Part shown: positions 8,835-17,944 of the stretch, one piece after another | Numbering within the stretch: the first letter of the stretch is position 1 | Layout of the letters: every line of letters starts with the position of its first letter | DNA from: CAZJLP01 sp964546955 | GTDB lineage: Bacteria > Verrucomicrobiota > Verrucomicrobiia > Opitutales > Opitutaceae | Direction: 5' to 3' | Assembly (NCBI GenBank): GCA_964546955.1 | Contig: CAZJLP010000022.1 | Location: forward strand, 15,334-79,333 | Length of the DNA: 64,000 nt | The notes under the pieces: generated by a model | What the model was told of the DNA's origin: nothing | The model's input: only the letters and a program-made list of their open reading frames with translations | The model's database searches: none | Program-made: the position numbers and the translations under genes

Positions 8835-9247
8835 GCGGGCGGCGTGTAGACCTTGTACACCAGGAAGGCGACGAGAACGAACTGCACCAGAGCGGCCAAA
8901 CACCACTTTGCCACCATTGCGCCCGGATAGGGCTGAACCGTGTACATGACCAGGTGGCCGCCCGAGGCAAAAGCCGCCATACAGGCGCCGTATTTGAACG
9001 TGCAGCTGGGGCAGCGCAGGGGCGCCACGCAGCCCGCGTAGGTGAGCGTGAAAGCAGCCGCGATCAGGAACTGTCCGAGCAGCATCCAACCGAAGTGCTG
9101 CTGCATTTCCGACTCCGTGCGCCACAGCGACGCCGTGGCCTTGTAGAAATCCCCAAGCCAAAGCTGGTGGATGACAAAGTTCGTTGCGAAGACAGCGATG
9201 AAAGCAACGATGAGGCTGATGACGAGGCTCTTGATGTTCAGTTTCAT
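8819..9247 (-). CDS. DUF1761-like small integral membrane protein
   Basis: This 142-residue protein has four predicted TM helices (about residues 8-28, 53-72, 84-105 and 113-133). The loop LWLGDFYKATASLWRTESEMQ followed by a Trp-Met-Leu helix is typical of a DUF1761-like family of unknown function. A Cys cluster (AGCVAPLRCPSC) between helices 2 and 3 is unusual and might bind metal or form a disulfide. The gene overlaps the exosortase tail-to-tail and diverges from the VF530 gene with only 42 bp between their starts. Confidence 0.7.
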   Translation of the reverse strand: MKLNIKSLVISLIVAFIAVFATNFVIHQLWLGDFYKATASLWRTESEMQQHFGWMLLGQFLIAAAFTLTYAGCVAPLRCPSCTFKYGACMAAFASGGHLVMYTVQPYPGAMVAKWCLAALVQFVLVAFLVYKVYTPPAQAVN

Positions 9248-9289
9248 GGATGGGATAAACCGGGGGACAGTCTAGCCAAACCTCCGCCG

Positions 9290-9514
9290 ATGACCACGTT
9301 CAAATCCAACGATCCGCTCCACGGCGTTACGCTCGAAACGATCGTGACCGAGCTCTCCAACCACTTCGGTTGGCAGGAATTGGGGCGCGAAATACCCGTG
9401 CGGTGTTTCCTCTTCCACCCCAGCGTCAAATCCAGCCTGACATTTCTGCGGAAAACGCCTTGGGCCCGAACAAAAGTCGAAGAAATGTACGTGCGCTGGA
9501 AGCGTCACGCCTGA
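9290..9514 (+). CDS. VF530-family DNA-binding protein
   Basis: The 74-residue product starts at the ATG at 9290 (MTTFKSNDPLHGVTLETIV); the longer open frame upstream is unrelated. It matches the VF530/DUF2132 family over its full length: NDPLHGVTLE, LGREIPVRCFLF, HPSVKSSLTFLRKTPWAR and VEEMYV. Family members are small helical proteins reported to bind DNA, with unknown targets. The Lys/Arg-rich C-terminus (VRWKRHA) fits a nucleic-acid role. Its promoter probably shares the short divergent region with the membrane protein gene starting at 9247. Confidence 0.85.
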   Translation: MTTFKSNDPLHGVTLETIVTELSNHFGWQELGREIPVRCFLFHPSVKSSLTFLRKTPWARTKVEEMYVRWKRHA

Positions 9515-9579
9515 AAAACTCGAACTCCAACAGACGGCCCCGATGCCGCCGTTTTTAAGCAAAGTCCTTTACCGTACAA

Positions 9580-9735
9580 TAAAAAGCCCGCGGTCGGCGG
9601 GTTACTGCACCACCACCGGGCGGTCGAAAGAGCGGCGCCTGTATGCGAGAACTGAAAGCTGGCTAGTTACTCGGATGGCCCGTTAGACCAGGGCCTCAAC
9701 ACGGCTGCACCTGCAGAAACCGCCGCCGGACCCAA
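9580..9735 (-). ncRNA. Candidate structured non-coding RNA (class unknown; 6S-like closing stem)
   Basis: The non-coding stretch between VF530 and the GH3 gene folds strongly. GGTCGGCGGGTTACTGCA (9592-9609) pairs with TGCAGAAACCGCCGCCGGACC (9712-9732) over about 16 bp with small bulges. Inside lie a hairpin at 9646-9671 (GAG-A-AACT ... AGTT-A-CTC) and one at 9677-9695 (GGCCC ... GGGCC). On the minus strand the 3' end runs into a GC hairpin plus five Ts, which favours a free-standing minus-strand RNA. A plus-strand leader element of the GH3 gene, which starts 17 bp beyond the stem, is the alternative. I cannot match a known family; 6S RNA is one possibility. Confidence 0.4.
9581..9605 (-). terminator. 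Intrinsic terminator of the candidate RNA
   Basis: Read on the minus strand, CCCGC-CGACC-GCGGG is followed by CTTTTTATT. The stem shares bases with the long closing stem of the RNA candidate, so the two would be alternative folds. No other minus-strand gene lies upstream to need it. Confidence 0.5.
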
Positions 9736-9748
9736 GTCTGTTGGATTT

Positions 9749-12190
9749 ATGACCAAAACCTTTTTACCTTCGTTCGTTTCTTTTTTCGCACTCGCAGCCG
9801 CTGTGGCGCAAGGACAGGTCGCGCCGACCGCGACCGCAAACCCTCCCCCTGCCGCAATCTATCATGCCGGGTGGATCGATCTTAACAAAAACGGCAAAAA
9901 AGACATCTACGAGGATTCGACCGCCGGAGTGGATCAGAGGCTCGACGACCTTCTGCAGCAAATGACGCTGGAGGAGAAAACCTGCCAATTGGGGACACTC
10001 TACGGCTTCGGAAGGGTGCTGACCGACGAGCTGCCGACCGCGGCGTGGAAGACCAAACTTTGGAAGGACGGTATCGGCAATATCGACGAGCACTTGAACA
10101 GCGTCGCCCGGATCCCGAAAGCCGCGACCAAACTCTCCTACCCGTACTCGCTTCACGCGAAGTCGATCAACGATGTGCAGCGGTTTTTCGTCGAACAAAC
10201 CCGGCTCGGCATTCCGGTGGATTTCACCAACGAAGGCATTCGCGGGCTTTGCCATGACCGCGCGACAAGCTTTCCCTCGCAGCTGGGCGTGGCGAGTTCG
10301 TGGAATCGCCAGCTCGTGACGGCGATCGGCCGGGTGACCGGCCGCGAAGCCCGCGCCCTCGGTTACACCAACGTTTACGCACCGATTCTCGATCTGCCGC
10401 GCGACCCGCGCTGGGGGCGCACCGTGGAGTGCTACAGCGAGGACCCCTACCTGACCGGCGAACTCGGGCGGCTGATGGTTTCAGCCCTGCAGGCGGAAAA
10501 AGTCGTTTCGACCGTGAAACACTTCGCCGTCTACAGCATCCCGAAAGGCGCTCGGGACGGCGGCCATCGCACCGATCCGCAAGCGACCTGGCGCGAAGTG
10601 GAATCCATCCACCTGCCAGCCTTCGAGGCCGCGATCAAGGGCGCCCAGGCGCTGGGAGTGATGTCGTCCTACAATGATTACGACGGGATACCCGTCACCG
10701 CCAGCTCACTGTTTCTCACCGACATCCTGCGCAAGCGCTGGGGTTTTAGCGGGTACGTTGTCTCGGACAGCGGCGCGGTCGAACACATCCACCGAAAACA
10801 CCAAATTGTCGCTGACTACGAAGGTGCGGTCGAGCAAGCGGTCGAAGCGGGGCTAAACGTCCGCACCCAATTCAATCCGCCCGATGTCTATGTAAACGCC
10901 GTGCGCAAGCTCGCGAAAGAGGGCCGGCTCTCCAACGAGGTGATCGACGCGCGCGTGCGCGACGTTCTGCGCGTGAAATTCTGGCTGGGGCTCTTCGATC
11001 AACCCTATGTCCCGGATCCCGCGGCCGCCGACCAGCTCGTCCGTCAGCCGGACCACCTGGCCACTTCGCTGCAAGCGGCCCGTGAATCCATCGTTTTGCT
11101 GAAAAACGCGGGAAAACTCCTCCCGTTGAAAAAGACGATCAAAACGATTCTCGTGACCGGTCCGGCCGCCGACGAGAAAGACACCTGCATCAGCCGCTAC
11201 GGTCCGTCCAACCTCCAGGTTGTGACCCTATTGGAAGGAATTCGGCAAAAAGTCGGTCCCGGCGTCGAGGTACTCCACACGCGCGGTTGCGCCTTCGTCG
11301 AGAACGCCTATCCGCAAAGCGAATTGATGCACGTGGAACCGGACGCGGCGGAGGCGGCGGAAATCGAGGCGGCGCGCCAGCTCGCCGCGAAGGCGGACGC
11401 GATCATCGTCGCCGTGGGCGAAAACGACATGCTTGTGGGCGAAGCCCGCAGCCGTGTGAATCTCGATTTGCCCGGACACCAGGAGCGCCTCGTGCGCGCG
11501 ATGCACGCCACCGGCAAGCCAACCATCGCCGTCGTGCTGAGTGGGCGGCCTCTCACGATCAATTGGGTGGATCGCAACATCCCCGCCATCGTCGTGGGTT
11601 GGTTCCAGGGAGAACAGGGCGGCACCGCCCTCGCCGATGTGCTGTTTGGCGATTACTGTCCCGCGGGCAAATTGCCGGTGACCTTTCCCCGCTCGGTCGG
11701 ACAGATCCCGCTCAATTTCCCGTATAAACGCGGGTCGCAATTGCCGGACGAAGAACTGGAGAGCGAAGAGCGCAAGCTGGTCGGCGCGTTGAACGGCCCG
11801 CTGTACCCCTTCGGCCACGGCCTCAGCTACACCACGTTCGACTACGGAGATCTGCAGGTGTCGCCACCTCTGCAATACGCCGACAGTCCAGTCGAGGTTA
11901 GCCTGGAAATCGCGAACTCCGGGAACGTGTCGGGCGACGAAATCGTGCAGCTGTACGTCTCGCAGCGCGTCAGCAGCGTCGTGACGTTTGCCCAGGTTCT
12001 GCGCGGCTTCGAGCGCGTGTCTCTCGCGCCAGGGGAGAAAAAGCGCGTCCGGTTCACACTGAAGCCCGACGACCTGAAACTCCTCGATCGTGAAGGCAAA
12101 TGGACGGTCGAGCCCGGCCTAACGGATGTGCTGGTGGGAAGCTCCTCCGCGGATATCCGACTGCGCGGGAAGTTGGAAATTCGCCGGTGA
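9749..12190 (+). CDS. Secreted GH3 beta-glucosidase / beta-xylosidase-like glycosidase
   Basis: This 813-residue protein opens with a signal peptide (TFLPSFVSFFALAAAVAQGQ). The GH3 N-terminal barrel includes FTNEGIRG, RDPRWGRTVECYSEDP and VKHFAVYSIPKGARDGG. The catalytic nucleophile is the Asp of YVVSDSGAV (about residue 342). The C-terminal alpha/beta sandwich follows (VAVGENDMLVGEARSR...), and then a fibronectin-III-like domain (about residues 715-800). The family removes beta-linked glucose, xylose or other sugars from oligosaccharides in the periplasm or outside the cell. Exact sugar specificity cannot be read from the sequence. No Shine-Dalgarno sequence is obvious. It converges on the six-hairpin gene. 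Confidence 0.92.
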   Translation: MTKTFLPSFVSFFALAAAVAQGQVAPTATANPPPAAIYHAGWIDLNKNGKKDIYEDSTAGVDQRLDDLLQQMTLEEKTCQLGTLYGFGRVLTDELPTAAWKTKLWKDGIGNIDEHLNSVARIPKAATKLSYPYSLHAKSINDVQRFFVEQTRLGIPVDFTNEGIRGLCHDRATSFPSQLGVASSWNRQLVTAIGRVTGREARALGYTNVYAPILDLPRDPRWGRTVECYSEDPYLTGELGRLMVSALQAEKVVSTVKHFAVYSIPKGARDGGHRTDPQATWREVESIHLPAFEAAIKGAQALGVMSSYNDYDGIPVTASSLFLTDILRKRWGFSGYVVSDSGAVEHIHRKHQIVADYEGAVEQAVEAGLNVRTQFNPPDVYVNAVRKLAKEGRLSNEVIDARVRDVLRVKFWLGLFDQPYVPDPAAADQLVRQPDHLATSLQAARESIVLLKNAGKLLPLKKTIKTILVTGPAADEKDTCISRYGPSNLQVVTLLEGIRQKVGPGVEVLHTRGCAFVENAYPQSELMHVEPDAAEAAEIEAARQLAAKADAIIVAVGENDMLVGEARSRVNLDLPGHQERLVRAMHATGKPTIAVVLSGRPLTINWVDRNIPAIVVGWFQGEQGGTALADVLFGDYCPAGKLPVTFPRSVGQIPLNFPYKRGSQLPDEELESEERKLVGALNGPLYPFGHGLSYTTFDYGDLQVSPPLQYADSPVEVSLEIANSGNVSGDEIVQLYVSQRVSSVVTFAQVLRGFERVSLAPGEKKRVRFTLKPDDLKLLDREGKWTVEPGLTDVLVGSSSADIRLRGKLEIRR

Positions 12191-12261
12191 GAGCGGCAGC
12201 CGCCACTCCTTACGCGGACTTTCCGGCGAACGAGGCACTCGACGTCGCCGGAATGGAGCCA

Positions 12262-12312
12262 GGCGCCAGCGCCACGTCGCGACGCAACGTGGCGTAGCAA
12301 GCGCTTCGCGCC
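12262..12312. repeat. Nested palindrome between convergent glycosidase genes (REP/terminator-like)
   Basis: An inner stem CGCCACGT (12270-12277) / ACGTGGCG (12287-12294) is nested inside an outer GGCGC / GCGCC pair that reaches the stop codon of the six-hairpin gene. It lacks a T-run. It could end transcription from both sides or be one copy of a REP-type element. Confidence 0.4.
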
Positions 12313-14441
12313 TACCGGCTCAGGTCCACGGAGACCGTATCGCCGTCGGCGATCGTGAACGTCTTTGGAGCGAAACCATTGCCGGTCACACGGACATTGA
12401 TCTTCTGGCCTTCGCGCGCGACCGTCAGATCGAAGACAGAACCAAAAGCGTTGACCTTCTTCAATGCCATGCTGGGCCAGGAGGAGGGCAAGCGAGGCGT
12501 GCAACTGAACGAACGCAGCCCGGTCGGACGAATGCCGAAGACTCCTTCCGTGTAGATTCGGCAATAAAGCGTGCTTTCGGCGGAGAGGTGACGCTGGTCG
12601 TTCTCGGGATACGCCTCGACCGCATAAGGCACATGATTGCCGAGGAGGCGGCGCTTTGAATAATACAAAAGGAAATCCAAGGCCTTCTGGGTCCCCCCCG
12701 CGGCAAACACGCCGCGCAGTCCATAGAGCGTCGAGCGATCCCAAAAGGTGATTTGACCCGCTTCCGTGGCCAAACCATCCGCCGTCCATAGACGCGGCGA
12801 AAAAAGCGCATCGATCGTTCCCTTGGCGCGATCGTAGATTCCAACCGTGAGCGGAATACAAATCCAGGCGCGAAGCGCGTCGGGCTTTTCCGCCCACGGC
12901 CGGTGCCTCTCGATGCGGTGATTGATCAGATCCGACTTGTCATAATAGCGGTAGGTTTCGAATCCCTCCACGGTCGCGCCGAAATGTTTTTCCATCGCGG
13001 TCCTCAGCTTCGCCGCTTCGTCCACGTAACCCGCTAGCTGAGCTGCGGGCTTGCCGAGTTCCTTGCCGAGGTACGAGGCCGAGAGCAGCGCATCGTAATG
13101 GAGCGAAGACGTGCACAGGTTGGCGTTGCCGGCCGGAAAACGGCCTTCGAGTTCGTCGCTGTCCGAGGCGATGACGCCGCGGCTGTCGGTCTTGCGCCGG
13201 CTATACTCCAGACACCATTCGATCAGCGGCCAGAGCTCTTCCGCCGCTTCCTTCTTGCCGTTCGCGAGGGCGAAGCGGCTCGCGCCGTAGGCAATCATCG
13301 CCATGTCGCCACGATCCCGCGCTCCCTGCCAGAAAGTCGCTCCTTCTCCGGTGATCGAACTGGGGATCGGCTTATAGTCCTTGTTCATGAACCGCGCGAA
13401 GTGGCGGAACGAATTTAAGGCGGAGTCCCGGGCGATATCGTCGCCGAGAAACGCGAAGAAGGGATTGGCATACTCCGCCTGATCGTTGGCCCAGATCGCG
13501 GCGTAGTAGTATCCGCCGCCGGGACTATGCATGAGGCCGCCCTTCGTCTCGTAAATGCTCTCCGTGCCCCGAATCTTGGCGAAAGCGAACATCGTATTGA
13601 GGACCTTCTCGGGCGTCTCGAGCTCCAGCTTGCCGAGAAAACTGTCCACCCGTTCGCGGCGGGCTTTTTCCTCGGCCGCAATGTCGACTGCGAGTTCCGG
13701 CTCACCTTCTTTGCGCGCGCTGATCAAGAGCGTATAGGTGTGACTTTCGCCGCGCTTGAGCGTCCGCCGGCCCGCGCCGGTTACCTGGGAGGTCGCGATG
13801 TAGCCTCCATAAATGCCATGCTCAGGGGTAGTCCGCACGCTGCGCTCGTTTTGATCGACGTCGATTACGACGTCGCCGAGGGAAATGTTTGTGACGGTCG
13901 TTGAGTCAATGACGACGGTCTTGTCGGGGGACGGGTAGATCGTTCGCTTCCACGACAAACGCTCCTGGGCAACATCGGCTGCACGCTCGCGCCCCATCAC
14001 GCCTTCCATCCGCATGATTCCTTTGTGATGGATCGCGGTGGTGACTCCATTGCGCGGCGCCTCGTTGGCCACGAACAATCGCGGCGACGCCTCTTCGCCG
14101 AAATGCAGCATCAGTTGCGTCCGTGTCGTGTTCGGGTGATGTCGCAGCATCGGGAAGACGACATACCGGCTGAGGCTGAGCTTTCGCGCCTTATCCACCG
14201 TATAGGTCACGATGACCGACAGCTTTTTCCCGCTCATCTCAATATGGTCGGTGTGCGGAAGATCGTCCTTCGGTTGCCAGGTGATTCCACCCTCGTCATT
14301 GATCGTCCACCGACTTTTCTCGTCTTGCGCGTAGGTGGGGACGGCGAGGAGGGCGGATAAGACTGCCAGTCCGGTCGCCAGCCAATGGCGAATGGACACA
14401 CGAAGAGAGGACGGCCGGGGCCGGGGGGAGGTGGTGTTCAT
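12312..14441 (-). CDS. Secreted six-hairpin (alpha/alpha) glycosidase-like protein
   Basis: This 709-residue protein has an N-terminal signal segment (HWLATGLAVLSALLAVPTYAQ). An N-terminal beta-sandwich region of about 230 residues follows, then an (alpha/alpha)6 barrel (about residues 270-620) with Trp/Tyr/Asp-rich motifs such as GGGYYYAAIWANDQAEYANPFF, RDRGDMAMIAYG and FWDRSTLYGLRGV. A small beta-domain closes it (about residues 635-709). The architecture resembles GH78/GH15-type six-hairpin glycosidases, but I cannot place it in one CAZy family. WANDQAEY and ASDSDELEGRFP hold candidate catalytic acids. Its convergent position beside the GH3 gene suggests related plant- or algal-glycan work. 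Confidence 0.75.
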   Translation of the reverse strand: MNTTSPRPRPSSLRVSIRHWLATGLAVLSALLAVPTYAQDEKSRWTINDEGGITWQPKDDLPHTDHIEMSGKKLSVIVTYTVDKARKLSLSRYVVFPMLRHHPNTTRTQLMLHFGEEASPRLFVANEAPRNGVTTAIHHKGIMRMEGVMGRERAADVAQERLSWKRTIYPSPDKTVVIDSTTVTNISLGDVVIDVDQNERSVRTTPEHGIYGGYIATSQVTGAGRRTLKRGESHTYTLLISARKEGEPELAVDIAAEEKARRERVDSFLGKLELETPEKVLNTMFAFAKIRGTESIYETKGGLMHSPGGGYYYAAIWANDQAEYANPFFAFLGDDIARDSALNSFRHFARFMNKDYKPIPSSITGEGATFWQGARDRGDMAMIAYGASRFALANGKKEAAEELWPLIEWCLEYSRRKTDSRGVIASDSDELEGRFPAGNANLCTSSLHYDALLSASYLGKELGKPAAQLAGYVDEAAKLRTAMEKHFGATVEGFETYRYYDKSDLINHRIERHRPWAEKPDALRAWICIPLTVGIYDRAKGTIDALFSPRLWTADGLATEAGQITFWDRSTLYGLRGVFAAGGTQKALDFLLYYSKRRLLGNHVPYAVEAYPENDQRHLSAESTLYCRIYTEGVFGIRPTGLRSFSCTPRLPSSWPSMALKKVNAFGSVFDLTVAREGQKINVRVTGNGFAPKTFTIADGDTVSVDLSR

Positions 14442-14545
14442 AAAGGGGTTGCTTCCAAGTGGCTATTTCCGCCTATGCGAGGAGCAAACCTATTTTCGGC
14501 GGACAGAGGAGGACGGGGGCCTTGCCCCTTCCTTGGAAGTCCTAA

Positions 14546-15535
14546 CTAAGCGTCGAAGAACATCGCCTCACCGAGAGCGGCCTCGGGCGCGAGCAGATTG
14601 GCGGTGGCGGCCAGCGCCGTTTTGCCTTTGCCAAAGTCGGCTTGGATGGCCGCGCTCTTGCGGGCCAAATCTCCGTGCCAGGAAAACTGCTTGCCGTTGC
14701 CGTACTCGAAAATCAGCTCGCAGGTGCGCGGAGTCGAAGCGGTCGCGTCCTGCCGATACGGCACCGCGGTCGCGGCACCGCACTTCTCCAGCCGAGCTTT
14801 GGCCCACTGCGCCATGACTTTTCCCTCGGCAGCAAGATCGGGCGACGTCCTCACCCGAACTTCGCGCAGTCCTTCCGCCAACAAACCCGGCGCATACGCG
14901 CTCAGGAATTGGCCGATCGACTGCCGGACGGGCAACAAACGCGCGTACACCAGGTCGCGCACGACCTCGGGCTTTGGCCAGGGGAAAGTGAGGGCGTCCA
15001 CCGGCACGATCGCGGAGTCGAACATGACCCGCTTCGCCCGCCGCAAGAGATATTGATATTCGTTCAGCCGCGCACTCGACGAAAACCGGTGGGCCCAATA
15101 ATAGAGCGGCAGATCGGTGGTAAGACAGACCGAAACCTGATTCTCCAAGAAAGCGCGCGCGGCCTGCGGATAGCTCAGAATCACGAACTCGCAACAGCGC
15201 TTGTCTCCTTTCGACTTCCCGAGATGGCACTCGCCGTAAATCTTCGCCTGCATCTCCCGGGCGTCGTCGGCCGGCTGCAGCGGGCAGAGCACAACCACGC
15301 GGCACGGATATCGCTGGGAAAACCGCACCGCGATCCGGAACTGTTCGAGAGCGTCCTCCGCCGTGCTGCTGTATCCCAGGTGCAGCACGAAATTAACCTG
15401 CATGGCCTTGACGTCGTCGGACTCGGGCGCCGGACCGCCCTTGGCCGACGTGTCCTCCCACATCTTCGCAAGACTCTTCGAAATGCCCCCAACAGGCACT
15501 TCCAAACCGGGCAAGGCATCAAAAATAGCAGGCAT
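14546..15535 (-). CDS. opcA: OpcA, glucose-6-phosphate dehydrogenase assembly/activator protein
   Basis: This 329-residue protein resembles OpcA over its length: NFVLHLGYSSTAEDALEQF, RVVVLCPLQPAD, KRCCEFVILSYPQAARAFLENQV, CLTTDLPLYYWAHRF and RRAKRVMFDSAIV. OpcA is best known in cyanobacteria and actinobacteria, where it oligomerises and redox-tunes G6PDH. It is 25 bp downstream of zwf on the same strand, so a zwf-opcA operon is clear. A Cys pair (KRCCEF) could take part in redox control; this is an inference. The protein is cytoplasmic. Confidence 0.88.
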   Translation of the reverse strand: MPAIFDALPGLEVPVGGISKSLAKMWEDTSAKGGPAPESDDVKAMQVNFVLHLGYSSTAEDALEQFRIAVRFSQRYPCRVVVLCPLQPADDAREMQAKIYGECHLGKSKGDKRCCEFVILSYPQAARAFLENQVSVCLTTDLPLYYWAHRFSSSARLNEYQYLLRRAKRVMFDSAIVPVDALTFPWPKPEVVRDLVYARLLPVRQSIGQFLSAYAPGLLAEGLREVRVRTSPDLAAEGKVMAQWAKARLEKCGAATAVPYRQDATASTPRTCELIFEYGNGKQFSWHGDLARKSAAIQADFGKGKTALAATANLLAPEAALGEAMFFDA

Positions 15536-15560
15536 GGCAAGCGGGCTCAGGGCCGTGCGG

Positions 15561-17099
15561 TCAAGGCTGTCTCCAGACGTGCTTGTTGGCGGCGAGCAAC
15601 TCGTCCGCGGAACGAGGTCCCCACGAACCTGCCGGATAGGTGTCGATGCCGTGCCGCCCCGCGGCGGCCCAAGCCTCCAACACGGGCGTGTAGAGCGCCC
15701 AGGACGTTTCGGCCTCGTCTCCGCGAATGAAAAGTGTTCCGTCGCCGATCATGGCATCCAGCACCAGCCGCTCATAAGCCTCGGGAGTGTTGGAGCCAAA
15801 GGTCGTGCTGTAACGGAAATTCATCTTCACCGGCTGCATGCGGGTCTCCAAACCGGGCACCTTTCCGTTGAGCACCAGGCTCAGCCCTTCGTCCGGCTGG
15901 ATTTGAAACGCCAGCGTGTTCGCCGCGATGTCGTAACGGTCGCTGCCGGCGAAAAGCGTACCTGGGGGCCGCTTGAATTGTATTGCGATTTCCGATACAC
16001 GGCGCGCGAGCCGTTTGCCCGAGCGGAGATAAAACGGCACTCCCTGCCAGCGCCAGTTGTTGATCGAAAGGCGCACGCCGGCATACGTTTCCGTGGCGGA
16101 CTGCGGATTGATCCCCTCCTCCTCCAAATAACCCTTCGCGAGCTTTCCTCCGACCATGCCCGCGGCGTACTGGGCGCGGGCCACATCGCCCCCGGAACCC
16201 AGGCGCAGCGGTTGGATTGCCTTCAACACCTTGACCTTCTCGTCCCGGACCGCCTCCGCGTCCAGCGACACGGGCGGCTCCATCGCGGTCAGCGCCAGCA
16301 GCTGCATGGTATGGTTCTGAATCATGTCCCGCAGCGCGCCGCTCTGCTCGTAATAGCCGCCGCGCGTGCCCACGCCGACTTCCTCGGCCACGGTGATCTG
16401 GACGGATTCGATGAAATTGCGGTTCCAGAGCGGCTCGAAGATGGCGTTCGCGAAACGCTGGACCAACAGATCCTGCACGGTTTCTTTTCCGAGATAGTGG
16501 TCGATCCGGTAAACCTGGTGCTCTTGGAAGACCGAGCGGATCGTGGCATTGAGCTCCCGTGCCGAAGCGAGGTCCTTGCCGAACGGCTTCTCGACGATAA
16601 CCTTCGAGTGGTGCGGCTGACCGAGGTATTTCGCCGCGAGGCCGCTCGCGCCCAGATTGAGCAGGATCGGGGCGAAAACCGAGGGCGGAGTCGAAATATA
16701 GAACAGGGACTGAACTTCCCGACCCAATTTTTTTTCGATCGCGGAGATGTGCTGCGCCAGGCGGTCGAACGCCGCGCGTTCGTCGTAGCCGCCGGCCACA
16801 TAGGTCGTGTTGGCCGCGACGCGATTCCACACATCTGAATTCAGTTCGCGCCGCGAAAACTCCTTGATGGCGTCACCCGCCATGGTTCGGAATTCATCGT
16901 CCGGTATCGCCTTGCGGCCGTAGCCCACCAAATAGAAATCCGCGGGCAAGAGGTTGTCGAAGCTCAGGTTAAAGACCGCCGGGATGAGTTTCCGGGCCGT
17001 CAGATCGCCGGAAGCGCCGAAAATGACCACGACGGTCGGGGGCGCGCCCCGGTGCTTGCTGAGTCCTTGCAGAAACGGATGACGTTGGTTTTCGGCCAT
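15561..17099 (-). CDS. zwf: Glucose-6-phosphate 1-dehydrogenase
   Basis: The product is about 512 residues from the ATG at 17099 (MAENQRHPFLQ); upstream in-frame codons look non-native. The NADP-binding motif GASGDLTARKL lies near residue 29, the active-site RIDHYLGKETVQ near residue 200, and the substrate-lysine context VIVEKPFGKDL near residue 165. It catalyses the first step of the oxidative pentose phosphate pathway. Length and motifs are typical of the family. It is the first gene of a two-gene unit with opcA. Confidence 0.97.
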   Translation of the reverse strand: MAENQRHPFLQGLSKHRGAPPTVVVIFGASGDLTARKLIPAVFNLSFDNLLPADFYLVGYGRKAIPDDEFRTMAGDAIKEFSRRELNSDVWNRVAANTTYVAGGYDERAAFDRLAQHISAIEKKLGREVQSLFYISTPPSVFAPILLNLGASGLAAKYLGQPHHSKVIVEKPFGKDLASARELNATIRSVFQEHQVYRIDHYLGKETVQDLLVQRFANAIFEPLWNRNFIESVQITVAEEVGVGTRGGYYEQSGALRDMIQNHTMQLLALTAMEPPVSLDAEAVRDEKVKVLKAIQPLRLGSGGDVARAQYAAGMVGGKLAKGYLEEEGINPQSATETYAGVRLSINNWRWQGVPFYLRSGKRLARRVSEIAIQFKRPPGTLFAGSDRYDIAANTLAFQIQPDEGLSLVLNGKVPGLETRMQPVKMNFRYSTTFGSNTPEAYERLVLDAMIGDGTLFIRGDEAETSWALYTPVLEAWAAAGRHGIDTYPAGSWGPRSADELLAANKHVWRQP

Positions 17100-17253
17100 G
17101 GCAAAAGCGAGTTCTCGGAGCGGTCGACAAACGATGCAAGCGGTATTCACACGAATTCGGGCGGAAAGGCGACGACGAATGAGCGGTGTTCATGGATTCG
17201 ATAAATCTCATCGATGTCATCTCCCCACTACCCCGATCCGCATCGCGGATCGG

Positions 17254-17706
17254 TCATGCCTGAAAATACTTCGAAAACAGCGGCACGTTTTCGAAGTGGC
17301 GGACTTCCGGGTCTCCCGCCGCGAGGACACTCACTTCGACCACATCGAAACGAAAGGTGTGCGGGCGATCCTTTGGAGACAGGGATCGCAGATAGGCCGT
17401 GGCGGCACGCCGCAGGATTTCTTTCTTCTTTTTCGTGACGGCCTCGAATCCTTGCACGAGCGCGTGCCCGGCGCGCGTCTTGACCTCCACGAAAACCAAG
17501 GCCTCGCCATCGCGGCAGACCAAATCGATCTCGTCGCGGCGATCCTTGGGGCTTCGCCAATTGCGCGCCACGACGGTGAATCCATGTTCCCGACGCAAAA
17601 ACTCCGCGGCAAGCCGTTCGCCGGTTTCGCCGGTGGATTGGGTCGTGGGGCGAGCCGCTGCGGCCCCGGTGTCCCCCGCGAGAAACGATTTCAGCCACGG
17701 AAGCAT
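17254..17706 (-). CDS. yraN: YraN/UPF0102 endonuclease-fold protein
   Basis: This 150-residue protein shows the UPF0102 pattern: TGETGERLAAEFLRREHGFTVVARNWR, then the PD-(D/E)xK-like core DEIDLVCRDGEALVFVEVKTR, and FDVVEVSV near the end. The family resembles Holliday-junction resolvases, but its role is unproven. The extra N-terminal 25 residues before TGETGE are Ala/Pro-rich. It sits between smc and zwf on the same strand with gaps of 150-240 bp, so it is probably transcribed separately. Confidence 0.88.
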   Translation of the reverse strand: MLPWLKSFLAGDTGAAAARPTTQSTGETGERLAAEFLRREHGFTVVARNWRSPKDRRDEIDLVCRDGEALVFVEVKTRAGHALVQGFEAVTKKKKEILRRAATAYLRSLSPKDRPHTFRFDVVEVSVLAAGDPEVRHFENVPLFSKYFQA

Positions 17707-17786
17707 CGAACTACGAACGCGTGAGAGAATGCCCGGGGAGACAAGATTATTCCGGCGCGCCCTGCTAAACGGTCAAACGATTGAAA

Positions 17787-17928
17787 GAAGGCGGGGCCCC
17801 TCAGGACCCGCCGACGGAACGGAGGTCGTGATCGATCCCACGCTTCCTGGCGCGGTGAACGGAGCAACGAGGAGGCGGTGCCTTCACACGACGGCCGGTC
17901 CGGAGGCCCCGCCTTATCCCTTTCGCAG
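17787..17928 (-). repeat. Dispersed palindromic repeat, copy E (divergent)
   Basis: The region between smc and yraN holds mirrored arms, GGCGGGGCCCC...ACCCGCCGACGG and ACGACGGCCGGTCCGGAGGCCCCGCC. Its minus strand reads GGGGCCTCCGGACCGGCC then GTCGTGTG, matching copies A (29093-29283) and D (49385-49534). The middle differs from other copies, so it is an old or recombined member. Confidence 0.5.
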
Positions 17929-17944
17929 AAAAATCGGAATCAAC

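Noticed and set aside
14450..14545. Inverted repeat CTTCCAAG / CTTGGAAG in front of the six-hairpin gene
   Set aside because: Only 8 bp with a long loop; expected by chance at this composition.
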